Assembly (NCBI GenBank): GCA_017399685.1
Contig: JAFQBM010000024.1
Location: 178,378-242,377 of the forward strand
Direction of reading: 5' to 3'
Length of the DNA: 64,000 nucleotides
From: Lachnospiraceae bacterium
GTDB lineage: Bacteria > Bacillota > Clostridia > Lachnospirales > Lachnospiraceae
The position numbers and the translations under genes were made by a program. The notes under the pieces were generated by a model. It was not told the DNA's origin. It saw only the letters and a program-made list of their open reading frames with translations, and did not search any database. Positions 30,704-38,434 of the stretch are shown piece after piece. The stretch's first letter is position 1; every line of letters starts with the position of its first letter.

Positions 30704-31561
30704 ATGATAGATTTAATATTATTTCCATCAAGTTTTTTTTCTACTAAAAAGGTTGATGAGGATTTACAAAGTGAATATGATGCTGTGAGTTCAACAGGAC
30801 TGTATGATACAATATTTTTTGGATATGACAAGTGGTATAACGAAGATAAGTTAGTTTTGAGTGAGACGCCATCTACGATGAGAAAAGCTATTATGCGTGG
30901 TTGGATGATGAAGCCAGGTCAATACAGCCAATTCTATGATGAATTGCTTGCAAATAATATTGAGTTGATTGTAGCACCGAGTGAATATGAACAAATGCAT
31001 ATTTTCCCAAATACATATAAGTTTTTTGGAAATGATACAGCATTTATGAAAGTTTATCCTTTGCATGAGCAGATACAAATAAGCGATGTAAAAAAACATT
31101 TCAATAGATTTATGGTGAAAGATTTTGTTAAATCCGTAAAAGGTACGGAGTTTCCAAAATTTTTTGATGTGTCTATTACTCAAGAGGAATTCGATAATTG
31201 GATGGAAGTATTTTATAAGTATCGTGGGAATTTACTTACTGGTGGTATATGCATTAAAGAGTACTTGAATTTAAAATGTTATGGAGAAAGACCAAATGAG
31301 TATAGAGTGTTTTATGTAAATGGTGAAATCGTTAGCATAAGTAAGAACTCAGGTCAAAAGAATTTCACTCAAGAACCTCCAAAAGAATTAGTTGAGAAAT
31401 ATAGAAATCTTCCTAGTATTTATTATACTGTAGATTTTGCGGAATTGGAGGATGGAACGTGGAAGATAATTGAAGCTGGCGATGGAAGTGTTTCTGGTCT
31501 TTCGGAATTTCAGGATGCGGAGCAGTATTTTAGAGCATTATATTATGCTTTGAATGATTAG
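30704..31561 (+). CDS. ATP-grasp domain protein, probably of the R2K clade
   Basis: A 285-residue soluble protein. The C-terminal half reads as an ATP-grasp fold: FMVKDFVKSVKG supplies the nucleotide-binding lysines, EYRVFYVNGEIVSIS is the central strand, and YTVDFAELEDGTWKIIEAGDGSVSGL has the metal-binding E/D-x-N-like end of the family. The conserved R-x2-K-type features suggest the R2K clade, which published comparative work links to phage-host conflict and peptide or RNA modification. The substrate is unknown. It is flanked on both sides by array elements. Confidence 0.7.
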   Translation: MIDLILFPSSFFSTKKVDEDLQSEYDAVSSTGLYDTIFFGYDKWYNEDKLVLSETPSTMRKAIMRGWMMKPGQYSQFYDELLANNIELIVAPSEYEQMHIFPNTYKFFGNDTAFMKVYPLHEQIQISDVKKHFNRFMVKDFVKSVKGTEFPKFFDVSITQEEFDNWMEVFYKYRGNLLTGGICIKEYLNLKCYGERPNEYRVFYVNGEIVSISKNSGQKNFTQEPPKELVEKYRNLPSIYYTVDFAELEDGTWKIIEAGDGSVSGLSEFQDAEQYFRALYYALND

Positions 31562-31572
31562 AAAAGTACTCA

Positions 31573-31632
31573 CAACTTTCAACTTTTCTAAGAGTTGAAA
31601 GCATGCAAGAATTTGAAAATTTACGCATAGAG
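31573..31632 (+). repeat. Array intergenic element, copy C (hairpin type)
   Basis: CTTTCAACTTTT (31576-31587) and AAGAGTTGAAAG (31590-31601) form a tight hairpin, followed by CATGCAAGAATTTGAA and TTTACGCATAGAGGAG, which contains the ribosome binding site of the next gene. Bases 31590-31617 are identical to 35274-35301 (28 of 28). Confidence 0.8.
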
Positions 31633-31645
31633 GAGACGGAATACG

Positions 31646-32608
31646 ATGAAAAAGAAAATAATAAAATCCAATAATGAAATTTCAGAACTATGCTCTTTTT
31701 CCCTTGGTGGGTATCAACAAAAAGTATTGATAGAAGGAAAGAATAAAGATAATCCAATAGTTATAACTTTACACGGTGGACCAGGAACACCGATCCCCTT
31801 TTCAGTTGGATGCAGAGGGTTATTCCCAGTGTTTACGGACGATTTCATTATGGTTTATTGGGATCAGCTTGGATGTGGAATAAATAACCATACGATTGAT
31901 GATTCGTTTTCTGTTGATATATTTGTTCAGATGACAGAGGAACTAATAGAAAAGATAAAAGAAAAATTTCCAAATAACAAAATAATGATATTTTCAACTT
32001 CTTGGGGATCTATATTAAGTGCTAAGTTATTGGAAAAGAATCCTTACATCGTTGATAGTGTTATTGCGTGTGGTCAGATAATTAAAAATGTGTTTATTTG
32101 TGATGAAGTGATAGATACCTTAACTCATACCAATATTCCTGTGAAGAAGTTGGAAAGAATAAAAAATGTAACAGTAGATAATTTTGAAGGGAAAGACTTG
32201 CAATTGATATCAAGTGCACTTCGTAAATATACAAATGCATATCAAAATAGAATTGGTGAGAAAGCACCAATGGGAACCATTATAAAAGGATTATTGAAGA
32301 GTCCTGATTACAAAATAAAGGATTTTAAAGCAATTATGGTAAATGGCTATATGAAGAATACCTCATTGTGGAAGGAGATAATACAGATTAACCTTACTGA
32401 GCAACTGATAAATGTTAAGGTTCCGTACATTATTTTGCAAGGAGATACCGATATAGTTGCTTCCACTAAATTAGTTAAAGAATTGGTAGCTGATAGTAAT
32501 AATACATATTTAGATTGTAAAGTGGTTGCCGATACAGGACATATGCCCGGTGTAGAAATGATGGATACATTATTAACTGTTTTAAAAGAATGTAGCCTGC
32601 AGCTATAA
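31646..32608 (+). CDS. Alpha/beta hydrolase, proline iminopeptidase-like
   Basis: A 320-residue alpha/beta hydrolase without signal peptide. HGGPGTPIPF is the oxyanion-hole motif and YWDQLGCG matches the D-Q-R-G-C-G motif of proline iminopeptidases. The nucleophile elbow reads FSTSWGS, where the usual G-G-S-W-G-S has lost a glycine. A C-terminal acid/His pair is suggested by QGDTDIVAS and DTGHMPG. The substrate is not known; such solitary hydrolases are common cassette cargo. GAGGAG lies upstream within the array element. Confidence 0.8.
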   Translation: MKKKIIKSNNEISELCSFSLGGYQQKVLIEGKNKDNPIVITLHGGPGTPIPFSVGCRGLFPVFTDDFIMVYWDQLGCGINNHTIDDSFSVDIFVQMTEELIEKIKEKFPNNKIMIFSTSWGSILSAKLLEKNPYIVDSVIACGQIIKNVFICDEVIDTLTHTNIPVKKLERIKNVTVDNFEGKDLQLISSALRKYTNAYQNRIGEKAPMGTIIKGLLKSPDYKIKDFKAIMVNGYMKNTSLWKEIIQINLTEQLINVKVPYIILQGDTDIVASTKLVKELVADSNNTYLDCKVVADTGHMPGVEMMDTLLTVLKECSLQL

Positions 32609-32621
32609 TTTTATAAGAGGA

Positions 32622-32665
32622 AAATTTCAGTAATACTGAGAGAGGAATTTGAAGTTTATGGAGGA
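32622..32665 (+). repeat. Array intergenic element, copy D (AATAC type)
   Basis: AAATTTCAGTAATACTGAG followed by AGAGGAATTTGAAGTTT and GGAGG. It matches copies K and L (39404, 39948) at most positions over about 36 bases and includes the ribosome binding site of the next gene. Confidence 0.75.
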
Positions 32666-32672
32666 AATGTGT

Positions 32673-32981
32673 GTGAAAAAAAGGATAATTAAGGCTGGGA
32701 GTATAGCACTGGGAATTACTACCCTTATGGGGATAATTAATTATATTCTTGGTACAATATTTGAAAAAATTATTGGAATTAAATTTGGGGGAGGAGAGAT
32801 GTCAAGTACTTATGGTTTTGGCATCGAACTTTTTCAATCTTATCCATTATATTCGGTAGATAATCCGATTGAGTCTAATGTTGCAATACACATAGCACCT
32901 GTTAATTTTGTGCTGACGGTAGTGATGTTGAGTATTGTAATATATCTTATATGTTTGTTCATTGAAAAGTGCAAAAAATAG
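32673..32981 (+). CDS. Small membrane protein, unknown
   Basis: 102 residues with a GTG start 8 bases after GGAGG; TTG 32649 and ATGs at 32658 and 32667 are in-frame alternatives. Two transmembrane segments: near the N-terminus (AGSIALGITTLMGIINYILG) and at the C-terminus (VLTVVMLSIVIYLICLFI). The polar loop between them (about 45 residues, probably outside) has no motif I recognise. Confidence 0.6.
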   Translation: MKKRIIKAGSIALGITTLMGIINYILGTIFEKIIGIKFGGGEMSSTYGFGIELFQSYPLYSVDNPIESNVAIHIAPVNFVLTVVMLSIVIYLICLFIEKCKK

Positions 32982-32989
32982 AGAATATA

Positions 32990-33016
32990 AAGGAACGAAG
33001 AATTTGAATTTGGAGG
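32990..33016 (+). repeat. Array intergenic element, copy E (3' half only)
   Basis: GAACGAAGAATTTGAATTTG then GGAGG. Only the ATTTGAATTT (33002-33011) and ribosome-binding part is clear; the upstream hairpin half is missing or merged with the end of the preceding gene. Confidence 0.55.
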
Positions 33017-33023
33017 TGATACA

Positions 33024-33797
33024 GTGAAAGTAGGAGCATACCAATTTGGAGTAACCGGCGATATAGATTATAATTTTTCGATAATAAAAAGTGCTATTAA
33101 AGAAGCGGTAGAAGAAGGTGTTAAACTATTGGTTTTTCCTGAATGTGCGTTGACGGGATATCCACCTCGCGATATTAACTGTTCTGCGGAAGTTAATTTA
33201 TATAAATTAGCTATAATATATGTGCAACTACAAGATTTGGTGGATAAAAATGATATATGTATAATTGCAGGGACGATTGCACAAGAAGGGGATAGATACT
33301 ATAATTGTGTTATTATTCTTCGACCATATCAAGAAAAAATGTTTTATTATAAAAGGGCTTTATGGGGATGGGACAAAGATAATTTTAGCATAGGAAATTG
33401 TAATGGTATTTTTGATATTAATGGTTGGAAAATTGGAGTTAGAATATGTTTTGAAGTAAGATTCCCAGAGTTTTTTAGGGAATTGTATGACGCAAAGACG
33501 GACTTGAACATTGTCCTGTTTTATGATGTGACAGATAAGGATGATATAGAACGATACGATTTAATAAAAGCACATGTTAGAACAAGAGCCGTAGAAAATG
33601 TTACATATACATTAACTGTGGATGCCACGAATCCTTATCAAACAGCACCTACTGCATTATATGATAAGTCAGGATATGCTTTGATAGAGCTAAAAAGAAA
33701 TGAAGAAAAAATGCTTGTGTATGATTTGGAAAATTTTCCTCAAGATTTTGGAGAAAAAGGAAGAAGTGAAATATCAGATTGGTTAAGAAAAGTTTGA
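33024..33797 (+). CDS. Carbon-nitrogen hydrolase (nitrilase superfamily)
   Basis: A 257-residue cytoplasmic amidase-type enzyme with the complete Glu-Lys-Cys triad: Glu in VFPECALTGYPP, Lys in FYYKRALWGWD, and Cys in VRICFEVRFPE. The start is GTG 33024, 7 bases after TTGGAGG. The family hydrolyses nitriles or amides (omega-amidase, carbamoylputrescine amidase and others); the specific substrate cannot be told. Neighbouring genes are unrelated in function. Confidence 0.87.
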   Translation: MKVGAYQFGVTGDIDYNFSIIKSAIKEAVEEGVKLLVFPECALTGYPPRDINCSAEVNLYKLAIIYVQLQDLVDKNDICIIAGTIAQEGDRYYNCVIILRPYQEKMFYYKRALWGWDKDNFSIGNCNGIFDINGWKIGVRICFEVRFPEFFRELYDAKTDLNIVLFYDVTDKDDIERYDLIKAHVRTRAVENVTYTLTVDATNPYQTAPTALYDKSGYALIELKRNEEKMLVYDLENFPQDFGEKGRSEISDWLRKV

Positions 33798-33810
33798 TTT
33801 GGAAACTCAC

Positions 33811-34009
33811 TTGAATTTCAGTTTGTCAGTTCGTCAAATTCCAATTTTACAACGATGTAATTATGTTGGGTAATTGTAAAGTTAATGTGGAGGTGTTGAA
33901 AATCAAATCGTTTCTTGAACAAGTTAGGAAGCCCAAAAACAATATTTTATTAAACAAGCAGATAGCCGAAAAGGCAGGATATTATCTTTATTGTAATTAT
34001 AGTTTATAA
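33811..34009 (+). other. Degenerate array element (copy F) and short remnant frame
   Basis: TTGAATTTCAGTTTGTCAG and CAAATTCCAATTTTAC (33811-33850) look like a decayed array element. After GGAGG, a frame from TTG 33896 to 34009 encodes 37 residues (FLEQVRKPKNNILLNKQIAEKAGYYLY), which reads like the N-terminus of a lost protein. It has no recognised family and is probably a cassette remnant. Confidence 0.35.
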
Positions 34010-34032
34010 TAATTTTAAGGGAGCTTATCATC

Positions 34033-35217
34033 ATGATAAAACAAAAGAATTATAAAAAAACTCTAATAGCTTGTTATCTTGGCTTTGTTACACAAGCTAT
34101 ATCTGCTAATTTTGCGCCACTCTTATTTTTAACATTCATAAGTACCTACGGAATTACATTTGAAAAGATTGCGATGATTCCGTTGGTATTCTATTTCACG
34201 CAATTGCTTATCGATCTTGCGACTACCAAATTTGCTGATAAAATAGGATATCGCACCTGCGTTGTAGCATCTCAAGTGTTATCGGCTGTAGGCCTTGTTT
34301 TAATGGCAATTCTACCGGAAGTACTTCCTGTACCATTTATAGGTATTCTGATTTCGGTAGTGCTTTATGCCATAGGAAGCGGACTTATTGAGGTTTTGGT
34401 AAGTCCCATCGTTGAAGCTTGCCCTTTTGAAAATAAGGATGGAATGATGAGTTTGTTGCATTCCTTCTATTGTTGGGGGGCAGTGGGTGTCATTTTGGCT
34501 TCTACGTTCTTTTTTGCTATATTGGGTGTGGAAAATTGGAAGATACTTACTTTTATTTGGGCATTGGTGCCGCTATATAATACATTCAATTTTATCAACT
34601 GTCCTATAGAACGATTGGTGGAAGATGGTAAGAATATGGGTATTAGCAAATTGTTGAAAACGCCGATTTTCTGGTTGATGATAATGCTTATGGCATGTTC
34701 TGGTGCATCAGAAGCAACTATGGCTCAATGGGCATCAGCTTTTACTGAATCTGCTATCGGTGTTTCTAAAACGGTTGGTGATTTAGCAGGACCGTGTTTG
34801 TTTGCAATGCTTATGGGTATATCCCGTATGCTGTACGGAAAGTTCAGCAAAAAACTTGATTTGACCAAGGTTATGCTTGTTTGCGGTATTATGTGTGCCG
34901 GTTGTTATTTGTTGGCCTCGCTGTCCACATTACCAATCCTCGGACTTGCCGGTTGCGCTCTTTGCGGTTTAGCAGTCGGCATTATGTGGCCGGGTTCTAT
35001 CAGCATATCCGCGCAGAAATGTCCAGGGGGCGGAACTGCAATGTTTGCATTCTTGGCATTAGCCGGCGATTTAGGTGCAATGGTAAGTCCTACTATGGTG
35101 GGAAGCTTTTCTGAAATGGCAGGTGGCAATCTAAAAATAGGATTGCTTGCAACTACAATTTTCCCTCTTATCCTTGTATTTGGATTGTTGATTCTAAAGA
35201 ATAAGATTAGTAAATAA
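34033..35217 (+). CDS. MFS transporter, sugar/fucose-permease-like
   Basis: A 394-residue major facilitator protein with about twelve transmembrane segments and no long soluble domain. The loop between helices 2 and 3 is KFADKIGYRTC, and two similar halves are visible. The general pattern (FLTFISTYGITFEKIAMIPLVFYFTQLLIDL; GLAVGIMWPGSISISAQKCPGGG) recalls FucP-like permeases; the substrate is unknown. Its base composition appears visibly more GC-rich than its neighbours, consistent with separate acquisition. Confidence 0.82.
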   Translation: MIKQKNYKKTLIACYLGFVTQAISANFAPLLFLTFISTYGITFEKIAMIPLVFYFTQLLIDLATTKFADKIGYRTCVVASQVLSAVGLVLMAILPEVLPVPFIGILISVVLYAIGSGLIEVLVSPIVEACPFENKDGMMSLLHSFYCWGAVGVILASTFFFAILGVENWKILTFIWALVPLYNTFNFINCPIERLVEDGKNMGISKLLKTPIFWLMIMLMACSGASEATMAQWASAFTESAIGVSKTVGDLAGPCLFAMLMGISRMLYGKFSKKLDLTKVMLVCGIMCAGCYLLASLSTLPILGLAGCALCGLAVGIMWPGSISISAQKCPGGGTAMFAFLALAGDLGAMVSPTMVGSFSEMAGGNLKIGLLATTIFPLILVFGLLILKNKISK

Positions 35218-35257
35218 AAAAATAGAGAATAATAAACTACAATTTGTATGGAACAGA

Positions 35258-35312
35258 GACTTTCAGCTTTGTGAAGAGTTGAAAGCATGCAAGAATTTGA
35301 ATTTTCGTGAGG
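35258..35312 (+). repeat. Array intergenic element, copy G (hairpin type)
   Basis: CTTTCAGCTTT (35260-35270) pairs with AAGAGTTGAAAG (35274-35285), followed by CATGCAAGAATTTGAATTTT and GAGG. It is the same subtype as copy C, sharing 28 consecutive identical bases; differences in the 5' arm preserve pairing through G-U. Confidence 0.8.
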
Positions 35313-35320
35313 AAATAAAT

Positions 35321-35665
35321 ATGGGCGTGAGAAAAAAGAGTAGACGAAAAATAAGCGTTGATGATAAAGAATACATTTGGTATGTAGAAGTGGATTATGA
35401 TAGTCCTTACCATATTTTGAATATTGTGTCCAATGATAAACAATTGGTTTTATCCTGCCCTATAGATACGGAAACACCATATCTCATAAGTAAGGGTAAA
35501 TTATTTCAGAATAAAGATACCAATGGAAATTGGAATAGATACTTATTGCCATTCAATATTCCTGAGATTGTTACACCATCATTTGTGGCAAAAATAATAA
35601 CTTGGGCAATGCAAGATATTAATACACAAATCATAGCATGGAATGGAAAAAATATTCCTATTTAA
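35321..35665 (+). CDS. Small hypothetical protein with basic N-terminus
   Basis: 114 residues from ATG 35321 (GAGG upstream). It starts MGVRKKSRRKISVDDKEYIWYV, then predicted beta strands (YHILNIVSNDKQLVLSCPID), and ends with FVAKIITWAMQDI. I do not recognise a family with certainty. The basic, strand-rich start could suggest nucleic-acid binding, but that is a guess. It is flanked by array elements on both sides. Confidence 0.55.
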   Translation: MGVRKKSRRKISVDDKEYIWYVEVDYDSPYHILNIVSNDKQLVLSCPIDTETPYLISKGKLFQNKDTNGNWNRYLLPFNIPEIVTPSFVAKIITWAMQDINTQIIAWNGKNIPI

Positions 35666-35673
35666 GCAGGTGC

Positions 35674-35779
35674 AACTTTCAGTTTGTATATCAGCTAATA
35701 TTGTGTTAATAACTTAAGCTTTATCATAAGATTTCCTTGCCATAAAGCTTAAAAAGGACACAATAGCGACGATATCCTT
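35674..35779 (+). repeat. Array element copy H joined to foldable ~80-base repeat (copy 1)
   Basis: CTTTCAG (35676-35682) is followed by a large nested inverted repeat: outer TATTGTGT / ACACAATA, and inner TTAAGCTTTAT / ATAAAGCTTAA (perfect 11 bp), then GCGACGATATC. The same block recurs, diverged, at 40699-40782. It could be a structured RNA or a recombination site. Confidence 0.65.
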
Positions 35780-35826
35780 ACTATGTTCTGCATAGCTTTT
35801 CTTGAGAAAGGGGGTATCTTATTTCT

Positions 35827-36027
35827 ATGATAGTAACTCTCTTTTTATACTGTCTCACAAGCAGCTATCAATGCAAAGTAGGCGAAAACTCAATAGAGGG
35901 TGAGATTCACCTATTTAATATGAGTTTCAACTATGCACAGGCATCAGCTTATGGGAAAGGCCAAGGAGTGTACCTACGGTCAAATCAATGGTATGACTTA
36001 GAAGCTGAGGTTTGGATAGTGATATAA
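35827..36027 (+). CDS. Small hypothetical protein (66 aa)
   Basis: A short frame with ATG 35827 after GAAAGGGGG. Hydrophobic N-terminus (IVTLFLYCLTSSY), then a polar part NSIEGEIHLFNMSFNYAQASAYGKGQG. No family recognised. It follows the foldable repeat and is closed by a strong terminator, giving it the layout of a complete transcription unit. Confidence 0.45.
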   Translation: MIVTLFLYCLTSSYQCKVGENSIEGEIHLFNMSFNYAQASAYGKGQGVYLRSNQWYDLEAEVWIVI

Positions 36028-36036
36028 AAAATAATG

Positions 36037-36077
36037 AATCCCGTTACTTGTAGAAATGCAGGTAGCGGGATTTTTTT
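36037..36077 (+). terminator. Intrinsic terminator
   Basis: AATCCCGTTACTTG pairs with CAGGTAGCGGGATT across an 8-base loop, followed by seven T. It insulates the upstream array from the toxin-antitoxin operon. Confidence 0.85.
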
Positions 36078-36141
36078 GGATGCAATCATTTGTTGGTGGA
36101 AATAGGCTGATATTGGGAATTATACTGGTTAAAAAATATTA

Positions 36142-36212
36142 ATGATAGAATATTGACAAAAGTCTATCGTTGACATATGATGATGATAGAATAAAAGCAA
36201 AAGTTTATCATA
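36142..36212 (+). promoter_or_regulatory. Toxin-antitoxin promoter with two operator copies
   Basis: The promoter is TTGACA (36153-36158), 17 bases, TATGAT (36176-36181). Two 30-base near-copies flank it: 36142-36171 and 36183-36212, both reading ATGATAGAAT-N5-CAAAAGT-(C/T)TATC-(G/A)T(T/A). Each contains a TGATA/TATCA-type inverted repeat. One covers the -35 and the other lies downstream of the -10, as expected for autorepression by the downstream antitoxin. Confidence 0.7.
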
Positions 36213-36240
36213 TAATAATTTTTACAGGAGGTTAAATCTA

Positions 36241-36618
36241 TTGAACGTTACTAAATCAGATGTTGAACAGTACTTGTCTGATGTATTCGCTGCTGTTAAT
36301 GCAGGAAGATACCAGATATCACCACGACAGAAAAACCAGGACATATACATGGATTATGTGTTTACAGAAGAAGATGCAAAGAAAGTAATACTTTCATTGA
36401 CCGCATATGATTTTTCGGATGCAGTGCAAAATGAACACCCACAGCATCCGGAGGAGATACTATACATATTTGGCAAAGATATCAACTTAATGCTAAGATA
36501 TGGTGATTCAGGGGAGAAGGTTTCGTTATATATTAAGTTTAACAAATTGACTAATCAGTATGTGATTGTTATTTCATTTCATAAACAGGAATATCCATTA
36601 ACTTATAAATTCAAGTAA
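36241..36618 (+). CDS. MqsR-like toxin of a type II toxin-antitoxin pair
   Basis: 125 residues, TTG start 9 bases after AGGAGG. The layout matches MqsR-family mRNA interferases (RelE/MqsR fold): an N-terminal helix ending VNAGRYQ, then FTEEDAKKVILSLTAYDFSDA, then the strands SLYIKFN and YVIVISFHKQ that carry the conserved Y-I-K and S-F motifs. It sits directly upstream of an MqsA-type antitoxin gene, the MqsR-MqsA order. Similarity is by motif only; cleavage specificity is unknown. Confidence 0.72.
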   Translation: MNVTKSDVEQYLSDVFAAVNAGRYQISPRQKNQDIYMDYVFTEEDAKKVILSLTAYDFSDAVQNEHPQHPEEILYIFGKDINLMLRYGDSGEKVSLYIKFNKLTNQYVIVISFHKQEYPLTYKFK

Positions 36619-36655
36619 TTTAAACATATGGAGATTAAAAAAGGAGGACACAAAA

Positions 36656-37660
36656 ATGGCAAAGGAGAGAACACAATTCTGTATTGAATGCAGAGAAGAA
36701 ACAACGTATCGAATACAACCTGTTTCGTGTAGAAAATGTATTAAGGATAAGGAGTATGAATTTATAATCTCAGAGGCTGTTTGTGAAAAGTGTGGAGAAA
36801 CTGTAAATATTCCGGGACTAATGGACAGTAATGCGCAGGAGGTGGATAGACAGTATAGATTACAGGAAGGCATTGTTAGTATTGATGATATTTGTGATTT
36901 GATGGAAATTTATAAAATTGGCAAAGCACCATTGTCTTTAGCATTGGGATTTGGAGAAATTACAATTACCAGATACCTTTCAGGACAGGTTCCGTCAAAG
37001 GAATATTCCGATATTATTAGAAATGCTTTGGAATCACCCCTGTTCATGATAGAGAAATTGAATAAAAATATGGATAAGATAGGTGAAACGGCTTATAAAA
37101 AAGCAATGAATGCAGCAAAGGAAGTGGAACCATTATTTGAATTATCGGAAAAAATGTTGTTAGCTATATCTTACATTTTTAGAAAAGCAGAAGAAGTTAC
37201 ACCACTAGCATTACAGAAGATGCTTTATTTTATTCAGGGCATATATATGGTTTTGTTTGGTGTAGAATTATTTAGCGAAGAGTGCGAAGCTTGGGCACAC
37301 GGTCCCGTATTTAAGGACGTATATGAAGTGTTCAAAAGTTTTAAATACAATCCGATTGAGGACACACGTTTTTCAATGCTTCAAAATAGGTTTAATGAAT
37401 TATCAGATAATGAAAAAAAAGTTATAGATTTAGTAGTAGAATCCTTTGGTATGTATAGTGGAAAGACATTGGAGCAGATTACTCATGGTGAATCTCCTTG
37501 GATGGATGCTAGAAAAAATTGTTTGTCGGGAGATCCATCTAATGAGGTAATATCAAAAGAATCAATTAAAGAGTATTTTTCAGAAGTTGCTAGGAATTAT
37601 GAAATAGACAGTGTTGATGGTATAAAAAAATACATCAGCAGTAGATTGCAAATGGTATAA
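36656..37660 (+). CDS. Panacea-domain (DUF4065/SocA) antitoxin with MqsA-type zinc finger and HTH
   Basis: 334 residues, three parts. (1) Residues 1-50 hold two Cys pairs (FCIEC, CRKC, VCEKCGE), an MqsA-like zinc ribbon. (2) Residues about 65-120 form an HTH (GKAPLSLALGFGEITITRYLSGQVPSKEY). (3) Residues about 165-310 form a Panacea domain (LALQKMLYFIQGIYMVLFG, EAWAHGPVFKDVYEVF). Panacea domains neutralise many different toxins, so this protein probably both represses the promoter and binds the upstream MqsR-like toxin. A zinc ribbon, HTH and Panacea module in one chain is notable. Confidence 0.82.
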   Translation: MAKERTQFCIECREETTYRIQPVSCRKCIKDKEYEFIISEAVCEKCGETVNIPGLMDSNAQEVDRQYRLQEGIVSIDDICDLMEIYKIGKAPLSLALGFGEITITRYLSGQVPSKEYSDIIRNALESPLFMIEKLNKNMDKIGETAYKKAMNAAKEVEPLFELSEKMLLAISYIFRKAEEVTPLALQKMLYFIQGIYMVLFGVELFSEECEAWAHGPVFKDVYEVFKSFKYNPIEDTRFSMLQNRFNELSDNEKKVIDLVVESFGMYSGKTLEQITHGESPWMDARKNCLSGDPSNEVISKESIKEYFSEVARNYEIDSVDGIKKYISSRLQMV

Positions 37661-37794
37661 GTTGTGTAAGAGGAAACTCTTAACATAGAAAAAGCCAGAG
37701 TGTAAGCTCTAGCTCATTCCCTTGTCAAAGTGCCCTTGACATTATTTTTCGCAAAATAATCATATCAAAAGGTGCCGACAATTGCAAGGAGATT

Positions 37795-37941
37795 ATGCAA
37801 ATCAGGTACAGATTTATGGCGGTACACCATGGTGGAAAAGTTGGTAAAGCCGGAAAAACATTAGCTAGTAATTCTTCTAGTAAGAGTGCCAAAAGCAAAG
37901 CTGGAAAAACATTACCCAATCATAAAGTTAAATGCCACTAA
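37795..37941 (+). CDS. Small basic Lys/Ser/Gly-rich protein
   Basis: A 48-codon frame (or 41 codons from ATG 37816): MAVHHGGKVGKAGKTLASN, then SSSKSAKSKAGKTLPNHK, ending VKCH. It contains an internal repeat of KAGKTL. AAGGAG lies upstream of ATG 37795, though close. The regular low-complexity basic sequence looks selected rather than random, but no function is known. It lies in the 350-base gap between the antitoxin and the beta-flower pseudogene; nothing else is seen in that gap. Confidence 0.45.
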   Translation: MQIRYRFMAVHHGGKVGKAGKTLASNSSSKSAKSKAGKTLPNHKVKCH

Positions 37942-38013
37942 ATATGTAGACAACAGACCTGAGCATGTCTAAAAAGGCTTTGTATTTCTATGAATTTTAG
38001 AAAGGTAAAGTAT

Positions 38014-38367
38014 ATGGAATAGTTATTTGATAAGTCTGGAAATGCTGAGTTGTTTTTGTATCAAGACAGGTTTATAAGCAGAGAAGGCAGAAATTTAGGC
38101 TGGTTATATAATAATGATGTGTATCACATAAGTACAGGAAGACATATTGTCTGGTATAGAAATGGTATTTTATATAATGGAAATAATGAAGTAGTTGCTT
38201 TTGTGAGAAATTGCCAAGGACATTTACCGTCGCGACCGGGTATTGGCGGAATTCCGGGAACACCAGGAATTCCAGGGAGAACAGGGAAACCAGGACTTGG
38301 TGGTAGACCAGGAAGACCGGAGCGTGGTGGATGGTTCAGAAAATTTGTTCGGGCTATGTTTTTGTAG
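38014..38367 (+). pseudogene. 4-fold beta-flower protein with collagen-like tail, interrupted by TAG
   Basis: From ATG 38014 (AGAAAGG upstream) the frame reads Met-Glu-TAG, then LFDKSGNAELFLYQDRF, REGRNLGWLYNNDVYHISTG, YRNGILYNGNNEVVAFVR. These are the repeats of a 4-fold beta-flower protein. The amber codon (38020-38022) sits where Gln would be expected (CAG to TAG). The C-terminus has Gly-X-Y triplets (GIGGIPGTPGIPGRTGKPG, then GLGGRPGRPERGG), a short collagen-like stretch. A downstream TTG (38050) could restart a truncated product. Followed by a terminator. Confidence 0.6.
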
Positions 38368-38395
38368 TGCTAGTATTTATATGTTTAAAAGTATG

Positions 38396-38423
38396 AAAGA
38401 AGGTTAAAATACCTTCTTTTTTA
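38396..38423 (+). terminator. Intrinsic terminator
   Basis: AAAGAAGG (38396-38403) pairs with CCTTCTTT (38412-38419) across an 8-base loop, with further T residues after it. Confidence 0.75.
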
Positions 38424-38434
38424 TGTCCATTTTT

